Source of the DNA: a bacterium
Lineage (GTDB): Bacteria; Planctomycetota; J058; JAJDCP01
Direction: 5' to 3'
Length of the DNA: 10,759 nucleotides
Assembly (NCBI GenBank): GCA_030428695.1
Contig: JAUIEM010000354.1
Coordinates: 1-10,759, forward strand
The notes beneath the pieces were generated by a model. The model saw only the letters and a program-made list of their open reading frames with translations. It was not told the DNA's origin and did not search any database. Below, one piece after another: positions 1 to 6,025 of this stretch (its first letter is position 1; the number at the start of each line of letters is the position of its first letter). The position numbers were made by a program, and so were the translations under genes.

Positions 1-965
1 ACGGGCGCGGCCCCATTGAAGCGCCTACCTCTACGACCGCCAGCTGCCCGTGCACCCGGGCATCCGCGCCTGCACGGGCGCGGCCCCATTGAAGCTGGCG
101 TCGCCTCGCTGCCGATCTCGCGGCGCGCAAGGGAGCATCCGCGCCTGCACGGGCGCGGCCCCATTGAAGCATCCAGCCGTAGGCGGGCCCGATACCGTAG
201 CCGAAAAGCATCCGCGCCTGCACGGGCGCGGCCCCATTGAAGCCCCGAACCAGGCGCCATCGACCGGCTCCGGCGCGAGCATCCGCGCCTGCACGGGCGC
301 GGCCCCATTGAAGCGAGGGCGACGGCCGGTCGAACATCCGCCGACTGCGCGCATCCGCGCCTGCACGGGCGCGGCCCCATTGAAGCCCGTTGGCGTCGCG
401 GAGCCGGGCCTGGAAGCCGGCGGCATCCGCGCCTGCACGGGCGCGGCCCCATTGAAGCCCCTTGCTATTCGGTGAGAAGGACGGAGGTGTAGGGCATCCG
501 CGCCTGCACGGGCGCGGCCCCATTGAAGCGAACCGTTATGACGATCGCGTACAATGCAGGTGTTGGCATCCGCGCCTGCACGGGCGCGGCCCCATTGAAG
601 CGTGCTGTTGTTGTCGTTCACCGTCCCGCTGGTGAAGAAGCATCCGCGCCTGCACGGGCGCGGCCCCATTGAAGCGCGAGGATCTCGCTGGCCAGTTCCG
701 CGCACCGGGCATGCATCCGCGCCTGCACGGGCGCGGCCCCATTGAAGCCACCGCGAGCTGCTCTACTTCGACGAGGCGCACCTGCATCCGCGCCTGCACG
801 GGCGCGGCCCCATTGAAGCGCGGACCAGAAGGTCCGAGCTTCGACCCGCAAACGGAGGCATCCGCGCCTGCACGGGCGCGGCCCCATTGAAGCGTTCTGT
901 AGGTAAAAGTTTTATTCGCTGGGTTTCATGCATCCGCGCCTGCACGGGAGCACCCAGCTGACCTC
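1..965 (+). CRISPR. CRISPR array, trailer end: 36-nt repeats, 13 spacers
   Basis: The repeat begins GCATCCGCGCC, has GGGCGCGG in the middle and ends CCCCATTGAAGC. The window opens inside repeat 1 (1-22, last 22 nt). Twelve complete, identical repeats start at 60, 135, 208, 279, 351, 423, 494, 566, 640, 713, 784 and 858. A degenerate last copy begins at 930. Spacers are 35-39 nt. Each repeat holds a 7-bp stem (CCGCGCC/GGCGCGG, repeat positions 5-11 and 18-24) around a 6-nt loop. The ATTGAAGC 3' end resembles the ATTGAAA(C/G) handle of many type I repeats. Together with the decayed copy at the high-coordinate end, this sets transcription on the + strand and places the leader before position 1. 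No cas gene is in the window, so the subtype is open. The CCCCATTGAAGC ending faintly recalls type I-G (formerly I-U) repeats, which is only an impression. Confidence 0.98.
930..965 (+). repeat. Degenerate terminal CRISPR repeat
   Basis: The first 19 bases (930-948) match the repeat exactly. From 949 the sequence leaves the consensus completely and enters the truncated PIN-toxin gene on the other strand. A decayed last copy is normal at the trailer end of an array. Here the loss is an abrupt break, not scattered substitutions, which points to a rearrangement junction at about 948/949. Confidence 0.9.
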
Positions 966-1090
966 GTCAAGCACCACCGTCGAGAGCCACACGCCGCCAG
1001 CAACCAGCGCCGTGGACCAGGCTTGTGCAACCCATCGCGACCGAAGCGGTCATCCTTCACAGTCAGCCGGACCACGAGGTGGGTGTCAAG
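949..1090 (-). pseudogene. Broken PIN-domain toxin (VapC-like), N-terminal remnant
   Basis: On the minus strand just after the antitoxin, 1090 down to about 1050 reads LDTHLVVRLTVKDD, the usual PIN N-terminus with its first acidic residue (LDT). The frame then has to slip. Inserting one base near 1048-1049 restores DPLRSRWVAQAW, then ALVAGGVWLSTVV and LDEVSWVL, the canonical PIN segment containing the conserved Glu. At 949 the frame runs straight into the last CRISPR repeat, so the C-terminal part with the remaining acidic residues is missing. No ATG or GTG precedes LDT. In intact modules the toxin start usually overlaps the antitoxin stop, but here only TGA is left at the junction. Three defects (lost start, frameshift, 3' truncation) make it non-functional. 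PIN proteins are metal-dependent RNases, normally partners of VapB-type antitoxins. Confidence 0.8.
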
Positions 1091-1331
1091 CGGCGCCGGC
1101 CGCCCCCTCCGCGATGGCCTGATCCATGTCCTCCAGGGACACCGGCGCGACGCCGGAGGGGCGGGAGAGCCGGCGACGGAGCAGGTAGGTGTCGAAGCTG
1201 ATCCGCTCGAGCTCGGTCTCGCGATCGGCTTCCACCGCAACCAACTGGACGTTGCGTCCAAGCAGCGGCCGCAGGGCAGGGAGAGCCCGCACCAGCCGCT
1301 CTTCGACGACGAGCTCGACTTTCACTTCCAT
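1086..1331 (-). CDS. Putative antitoxin of a VapBC-like module (orphaned)
   Basis: This 81-residue acidic protein starts MEVKVELVVEERLVRAL and ends in the region LSRPSGVAPVSLEDMDQAI. The Pro-Gly-Val-x-Pro-(V/L)-(S/T)-Leu-Glu-(D/E)-Met-Asp tail is one I associate with small antitoxins encoded just before PIN toxins. The ATG at 1331 is chosen because GAGGA lies 8 bases upstream; a longer TTG-started form to 1361 has no such support. The antitoxin role rests mainly on position: the stop codon abuts the PIN remnant in the expected antitoxin-toxin order. No AbrB, RHH or Phd motif is obvious, so the DNA-binding fold is unknown. The gene lies 81 bp after the large minus-strand gene and may be read from its transcript. 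With the toxin broken, it would be an orphan, selectively neutral or able to neutralise related toxins elsewhere. Confidence 0.65.
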   Translation of the reverse strand: MEVKVELVVEERLVRALPALRPLLGRNVQLVAVEADRETELERISFDTYLLRRRLSRPSGVAPVSLEDMDQAIAEGAAGAA

Positions 1332-1412
1332 CACGGTGGTCCTCGCGGCAGCGCCCACCAAGGCTGGGGCGATCCAACTTCATCCTACGCGAGACGCCCC
1401 GAAGACCCCCCT

Positions 1413-4400
1413 TCAATTCCCCCCGGGTGTCGCCGTCCGGATGGTGTCCGACAACAGCAGCGCGTCCCGCTCGATCCGCGCCGGATCGCAGCCTTGGGTG
1501 AACAGGTACTTCGCGTAGTCGCGCAGGGCGGTGAAGCCGTGCTTGGCGAAGTCGTCCGCGAGGTCGCAGTGGGTCGGGTCGGAGAACAGGTTGACGACCG
1601 CCGTGAAGATCGCCTCCAGGGCGTGCAGGTTGGTCGCCCCGAAGTGACGGCGGGCGGCGTTGAGGATGTTGTTCTTCTCGGCGATCAGGTCGCTGTTGAA
1701 GCTGTCGTAGCACGCGTTCATCGCCTGGTTCTGCGCGTCGAAGCCGATCTCCTTCAGGGTGAAGGGCAGGTCGTGGATGATGTGGGCGGTCATGCTCATG
1801 CCGATGATCTCGCTGCAGCTGAGCAGGGCGTAGTCGATCGCCTGCCCGACCCGCCCGGAGTCGAAGGTCGCGCGCCAGATCTCCTTGACCTTCGCCGGAT
1901 CGACCGCGTAGTCGTCGTAGGCCTGGAAGAACTTGTTCCCGAAGTTCGAGATCAGGCGGCCCTCGAAGAGCGCCTCGACCGTCTTGCCGTCGGCGTGCAG
2001 CTGGCGCAGGATCGCGAGGGCCTTGTCGGTGATCACCCGGTACATCGAGGAGAACAGGCCGCGGTGGTCCTTGCCCGGGCCGAGGGTGTTCTCCATGTCG
2101 ATCAGCCGGGCGCGGGCGAGCTCGGCCTTCTCGATCAGCTGCTCGACGCTGTCCGTCGAGGTCGGCAGCGGCACCCTGGCGAAGGCCTTCGGGCTCTTCT
2201 GGGGTGCGAAGAAACGGATGTGCTGGTCGTCGGAGCAGATCGCGAGCAGGTTCCCGCCGCCGATGTTCGTGATGAAGCGGCCGGCGCGGATCTGGCCGTA
2301 GCTGCCGAGGTCCGGCCCGGGCACGACCCCGGCCTCGATCAGGTAGATGTAGAACGTGCCGCCGTCCTCGATCAGCGCGGTGTCCGGGTCGTCGAGGATG
2401 CGCCACTCCTCGCGGGCGGCGACGACCACCTCGCGCTCGCTGGCGTAGCCGCTCACGGTACCGATGACGTTGCCGAGCTTGAGAGGGATGCTCCCGACCG
2501 CCCCGAGGTCCTGCCCGGTCAGCCGGCCCGGCTCCCCGATCGGCAGCAGCAGCTTCGGGACGTCCTTGAGCAGCACGCGCATCAGCTCGATCGCGTAGCT
2601 GTCGAAGTTGTCGTAGAAGTCCTTCGCGGCCTCCTCGATCACGCGCTTCAGCTCGTCGGGGTTCTCGGCGTACTCCTTCGCCTTCTCGAACAGCTGGATC
2701 GACTCGACCATCGCCTTCTCGAGCCACTGCTGCAGCGAGAGCAGAAATGCCGAGAGATGGTGCAGGCCGGCCTGCCAGTATTCCCGGGTGTCCTCGATGC
2801 CCTTGAAGGCCGTCTCCCAGATGCTCTGCACGCCGACCACGTTGCTGCCGCCGCCGTGGCGGTCGTAGTTCAGCATCATCTTGAGGAAGGCCGGGGAGTA
2901 GCTCGAGAAGGTCTCGAGCACCCCCATCACCCCCGAGAAGCCGCTGCCGGAGGGGTTCTCGAGCAGCTTGATCTCCTTGCCGCCGGCCTTGACCGAGTCC
3001 GGCACGGCCCAGTAGATGCCGAGCTGGCCGATGCCGTCCAGGCCCTCGCCGAGCGCGGCGAAGGCCTTGTAGCCCTCCTTCTTCGCGAGCTTCTCGATCG
3101 CGTCGACGCAGGCCGTCCCGAGGTCGTAGGCATCCGCCGCCGTCATGCAGGCCTGCAGGCCGGTGTCGCCGAGGCCGACGCTCAGCGCGCAGTCCTGCTC
3201 GACCAGCCCGGTCATCGGGGGGGAGGCGAAGCCGCTCGGGATCGGCGAGATCTTGAGCAGGTTCAGGCCGACGCCGGTGTTCCGCCCGTGGCCGAAGCCG
3301 ACACCGACGTAGGGGTAGGCGTTGACCTCGTCGCCGTGGCGCACCCAGGTCACCCCGAAGCTCTCGACCATCGAGATCGCCGAGAACAGGAAGTTCAGCC
3401 TGCCGAGCTTCGAGCCGAAGCGGGTCGCCAGCTGGAAGAAGTCCATCAGGTCGAGGACGATGTCGAGGTTGATGCCGAAGGCGTAGCGCTGGTCGACCGG
3501 CCCCTTCTCGTAGGGCGGCGGCAGGATCTTCGCCATCACCTTGAGCAGGAAGTCGCTCGAGGCGATCGCCTCGGCGGCGTCGACGAAGTACTTCTCGACC
3601 TGCTCCCAGCCGCGCCGGAACATGTTCTTGTTGAAGCCCTCCGCGAAGGCCTCGCGCATCTCCGCCTGGAGCTTCGCATCGCCGACGTCGAAGCCGAAGG
3701 CTGCCAGGTACGGGGTGGCGGCCTCCGCGACCGACTGGCCGACCGCGGTGGCGCCCTTCTGCCCCCAGCGGATCCCGGAATAGATGTTCGCCTTGCGCCC
3801 GTAGCCGGAGAGGATGTTGATCACGGTGTGCTCGGCTTTGAAGTGCTCGAGCATCTCCTTGACCATGTCGCGGATCATCGGCTTGCTCGTGTTCTCCCAG
3901 GCGTGCTGGTCGAAGGTCAGGAGCTGGCCCATGTACGAGGCGTTGTGCAGGACCTTCTCGAAGCTCTTCTTCAGCTGCGCCCAGCTCGGCACGTCGATGT
4001 AGCTCAGGGGGACGCTCTTGCCCTGGATCTCGGTCGTGCCGCTCAGGCGGGTGCGGTCCTCGAAGCGCAGCCGCGTCGTGCCGCTCTCCTGGTGGCGGGT
4101 GTTGGTCCAGTCGAGGACGACGTCGCTGCCGTTGACCTCGACCCGCGTGATGTCCCCGACCACGTCGCCGCCCGTCAGGCTCTTCTGGGTGTAGCTGCCG
4201 GTCACGTGGCCGTTCTTCCGCTCGAACTGGACGACCGCGCCGAGCGGATCGATGGTCCAGTAGCCGAGCAGGTCGTCGGCGTCGTAGGCCTGCTTCTTGT
4301 AGACCGGGGCATCACAGATCTTCGACCTGATCTTCTTGACGACGTCGACGGAGTCGTAGCGCATCTCCCCGCTGATCGTGTTGTTCGCCTGGAGCTCGAA

Positions 4401-5123
4401 GATGAAGGTCCCGGCATAGGACTGCTGGTCGTCCTTCCAGCGGCCCCTCAGGGTCCTGCCGGCGAACGCGACGTCGGTGAACTTGCCGGTCTTGTCCTTG
4501 GCGATCCAGTACTCGCCCGTGTAGGCCTTGCCGGTGTCGTCGGTCGGGCAGAACCAGAAGTAGCCGAAGGAAGCGAACGGATCGCACTCCCATTTGCCCC
4601 ACGACAGCACGCGCTCGCTGTTCTCCGCCTGCAGGAAGCGGGCGGCCGGCTCGACCGTCTCGAGGAAGGGGGCGCGCTGGAAGCCGCGGAGCTCCTGGGC
4701 GAAGACCCGCAGGCTGCGGATCAGCTCCTCCGGCTGGGTGCCGGACTCGAGGTTGTACAGCGTGCTGCTGTCCGTCAGGTTCTTCGGCTCCTCGAAGGCG
4801 ATGGTGGTGCCCTTCGGGGCCGCCTTCTTCAGCCACTTCTCGACCACGGTCAAGAGGTTGAGGATCTCGGGGAAGATCTCCGCCCAGGCCGTCGCCGCGG
4901 CGTCCTGGCCGTCGGCGACCTTGGGGAAGAGGGTGTCGATGACGTGGGAGCGGGTCAGGAACTGGTCGAGGTCGTAGGACTTCTTCGCGTTGTAGACGCT
5001 GTCCCAGGTCTCTCGGATCAGGCCCTTGGAGTAGACGTGGTCGACCTTCTCGTTGAAGGGCACGATGCGGGCGATGATCTCGTCGATCCAGGTGTCGATG
5101 TCGGCGACGCATTTGTCGACCAT
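1413..5123 (-). CDS. Large soluble multidomain protein, DUF5995-like C-terminus
   Basis: The protein is 1236 residues with no signal peptide and no clear membrane helix. The ATG at 5123 has GAGGAG 7 bases upstream, overlapping the stop of the preceding gene 12 bp away, so the two are an operon. Residues 1-170 look helical. Residues about 172-257 (GEYWIAKDK, GRWKDDQQSYAGTFIFEL) and 270-377 (LLGYWTIDP, GHVTGSYTQ) look like two beta-rich, lipocalin- or avidin-like modules. The middle, about 380-860, is mixed and includes a Gly-rich stretch (YPYVGVGFGHGRNTGVG). A further beta-rich part lies near 875-980. The C-terminal part, about 1005-1200, fits the DUF5995 pattern as I know it: YRVITDK, then MTAHIIHDLP (1109-1120), then a D..N..L helix. 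H1114, H1117 and D1118 are candidate functional residues. The function is unknown; secretion by a specialised machine is speculation. Confidence 0.85.
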   Translation of the reverse strand: MVDKCVADIDTWIDEIIARIVPFNEKVDHVYSKGLIRETWDSVYNAKKSYDLDQFLTRSHVIDTLFPKVADGQDAAATAWAEIFPEILNLLTVVEKWLKKAAPKGTTIAFEEPKNLTDSSTLYNLESGTQPEELIRSLRVFAQELRGFQRAPFLETVEPAARFLQAENSERVLSWGKWECDPFASFGYFWFCPTDDTGKAYTGEYWIAKDKTGKFTDVAFAGRTLRGRWKDDQQSYAGTFIFELQANNTISGEMRYDSVDVVKKIRSKICDAPVYKKQAYDADDLLGYWTIDPLGAVVQFERKNGHVTGSYTQKSLTGGDVVGDITRVEVNGSDVVLDWTNTRHQESGTTRLRFEDRTRLSGTTEIQGKSVPLSYIDVPSWAQLKKSFEKVLHNASYMGQLLTFDQHAWENTSKPMIRDMVKEMLEHFKAEHTVINILSGYGRKANIYSGIRWGQKGATAVGQSVAEAATPYLAAFGFDVGDAKLQAEMREAFAEGFNKNMFRRGWEQVEKYFVDAAEAIASSDFLLKVMAKILPPPYEKGPVDQRYAFGINLDIVLDLMDFFQLATRFGSKLGRLNFLFSAISMVESFGVTWVRHGDEVNAYPYVGVGFGHGRNTGVGLNLLKISPIPSGFASPPMTGLVEQDCALSVGLGDTGLQACMTAADAYDLGTACVDAIEKLAKKEGYKAFAALGEGLDGIGQLGIYWAVPDSVKAGGKEIKLLENPSGSGFSGVMGVLETFSSYSPAFLKMMLNYDRHGGGSNVVGVQSIWETAFKGIEDTREYWQAGLHHLSAFLLSLQQWLEKAMVESIQLFEKAKEYAENPDELKRVIEEAAKDFYDNFDSYAIELMRVLLKDVPKLLLPIGEPGRLTGQDLGAVGSIPLKLGNVIGTVSGYASEREVVVAAREEWRILDDPDTALIEDGGTFYIYLIEAGVVPGPDLGSYGQIRAGRFITNIGGGNLLAICSDDQHIRFFAPQKSPKAFARVPLPTSTDSVEQLIEKAELARARLIDMENTLGPGKDHRGLFSSMYRVITDKALAILRQLHADGKTVEALFEGRLISNFGNKFFQAYDDYAVDPAKVKEIWRATFDSGRVGQAIDYALLSCSEIIGMSMTAHIIHDLPFTLKEIGFDAQNQAMNACYDSFNSDLIAEKNNILNAARRHFGATNLHALEAIFTAVVNLFSDPTHCDLADDFAKHGFTALRDYAKYLFTQGCDPARIERDALLLSDTIRTATPGGN

Positions 5124-5135
5124 GAGCAGGCTCCT

Positions 5136-5855
5136 CTATCTCTCGTGTTTCCAGTGACGCGTTCCGCCGAACCCCGGCCCACGCCCGCCGGGCCCGTCGA
5201 CCCCGACGCCGGCGAGCGAGCGCGTGCCGCGGGGCCCGAAGCCGAGCTCGAGGCGGTAGTCGCCCTCCGGGCAGCGCCGGAACTCCGCCTTGCCCGTCGC
5301 GTCGCTGACCGAGTGCTGGACGCTGCCGTCGGCGAAGCGCAGCCGGCAGGGCTCGAAGGCCAGCGCACGCCCCACCTCGTCCTTCAGCTCCTCGACGATC
5401 GTCCGCTCCGGGGGCTCCTCGGGCGTCTTCGCCGGCGACGGAGCGGCGGAGGCGGGGTCCACGGCCGCGGGCTCCTTCGTGGCCGGACGCCCGGGCCGAC
5501 GCCAGGCGCGGAGCAAGGCGCCCGGGGCGGGACGCTCCGGGACCGGTCCGCCGCCGACACCGCCGACGGCGCGCGTGCCACGGGTTCCGAAGCCGAGCTC
5601 GAGGCTGTAGTCCCCGGCGGGGCAGTCGCGGAACTCCGCCTTGCCCGTCGCGTCGCTGACCGAGTGCTGGACGCTGCCGTCGGCGAAGCGCAGCCGGCAG
5701 GGCTCGAAGGCCAGCGCCCGCCCCACCTCGTCCTTCAGCTCCTCGACGATCGTCCGCTTGTCGACGATCACGAACTTGTAGCCGCGCCCGGTGCGCAGCT
5801 GGACGCCGCGCGCCAGGGTGTGTCGACCGTGACGCCTCGTGCCTTTCCCGGCCAT
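5136..5855 (-). CDS. Protein with two tandem beta-domain repeats (carboxypeptidase-regulatory-like)
   Basis: The protein has 239 residues. ATG at 5855 is chosen because GGAGAGGAGG ends 5 bases upstream; upstream codons in the frame lie inside the gene before it and are not protein-like. Residues 1-33 are basic (RRHGRH, RTGRGYKF). Two copies of one module follow, 34-95 and 151-212, each reading TIVEELKDEVGRALAFEPC, LRFADGSVQHSVSDATGKAEF, then CP(A/E)GDY and LELGFG. They are joined by a Pro/Ala-rich linker. The order (polar strand, DGSV turn, D-x-x-G-K-A, P-x-G-x-Y) is that of carboxypeptidase-regulatory or transthyretin-like beta-sandwiches, which I associate with VgrG- and effector-linked proteins. 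The C-terminus is Gly-rich. It is the first gene of the operon with the 1236-aa protein, so it may be that protein's partner or carrier; this is inferred from coupling only. Confidence 0.85.
   Translation of the reverse strand: MAGKGTRRHGRHTLARGVQLRTGRGYKFVIVDKRTIVEELKDEVGRALAFEPCRLRFADGSVQHSVSDATGKAEFRDCPAGDYSLELGFGTRGTRAVGGVGGGPVPERPAPGALLRAWRRPGRPATKEPAAVDPASAAPSPAKTPEEPPERTIVEELKDEVGRALAFEPCRLRFADGSVQHSVSDATGKAEFRRCPEGDYRLELGFGPRGTRSLAGVGVDGPGGRGPGFGGTRHWKHER
5222..5407. repeat. Long direct repeat, copy 1 (pairs with 5573-5758)
   Basis: This is one of two copies 351 bp (exactly 117 codons) apart. The part 5279-5407 matches 5630-5758 with a single difference (A at 5367, C at 5718), while 5222-5278 is more diverged. 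It encodes the second, C-terminal beta module of the gene here. Confidence 0.95.
5573..5758. repeat. Long direct repeat, copy 2 (pairs with 5222-5407)
   Basis: This is the partner copy encoding the N-terminal beta module. Identity extends to silent third positions, indicating recent duplication or ongoing gene conversion rather than protein-level selection alone. Confidence 0.95.
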
Positions 5856-5875
5856 CCCCGCCTCCTCTCCGGCGG

Positions 5876-5893
5876 CCGCGGGGGATCCCGCGG
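5876..5893 (-). other. Hairpin upstream of the beta-domain operon
   Basis: CCGCGGG and CCCGCGG form a perfect 7-bp GC stem around a 4-base loop, 20 bp before the ATG at 5855 and just ahead of its ribosome binding site. If transcribed it could affect translation or mark a processing site. No U-tract follows, so a classical terminator is unlikely. Confidence 0.5.
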
Positions 5894-5935
5894 TCGCGGT
5901 GCACGCTGATGGGAGGGGAGGTTGCAACCGGCGTT

Positions 5936-5955
5936 CCAGGCGAGAGACGGCCTGG
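5936..5955. repeat. Inverted repeat between DUF2254 gene and beta-domain operon
   Basis: CCAGGC and GCCTGG (6 bp each) are separated by 8 bases within the 164-bp gap between genes. A perfect 8-bp palindrome, GTTGCAAC, lies at 5921-5928. Either could be an operator or a weak terminator for the upstream gene. There is no T-run, and I see no convincing -35/-10 pair here. Confidence 0.35.
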
Positions 5956-6002
5956 CAGGCAGAACGGGCCCGACGCACGCGGGCACGCCGACGGCAGTTC
6001 GC

Positions 6003-6025
6003 CTTTACAGCTTTACAGCTTACAG
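6003..6025 (-). repeat. Tandem octamer at the stop of the DUF2254-like gene
   Basis: On the + strand CTTTACAG occurs twice (6003-6010 and 6011-6018), followed by CTTACAG (6019-6025). The gene's TAA stop (6020-6022) lies within it, and the same frame meets a second TAA at 6005-6007. This is probably a slippage-generated micro-repeat. Confidence 0.85.

Noticed and set aside
315..350. ACATCCGCC inside a spacer resembling the start of the CRISPR repeat
   Set aside because: Only a short partial match in GC-rich DNA and the spacing is normal; not a hidden repeat.
16..945. Open frames through the CRISPR array on both strands (GRGPIEA, NGAAPVQARM units)
   Set aside because: They are translations of the identical DNA repeats with unrelated spacers, not proteins.
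1332..1412. Possible short gene beginning ATGAAGTTGGATCG between the large gene and the antitoxin
   Set aside because: The frame runs into an Arg-rich shadow overlapping the antitoxin; no ribosome binding site and no recognisable sequence.
1023..5909. 1628-codon open frame on the + strand antisense to the two-gene operon
   Set aside because: It mirrors codon periodicity of the minus-strand genes, is extremely rich in D/V/L/E/R, has no plausible domains, and crosses several gene boundaries. It is a GC-bias shadow.
5915..5930. TTGCAA as a -35 element for the two-gene operon
   Set aside because: No acceptable -10 hexamer at 16-18 bp; part of a short palindrome instead.
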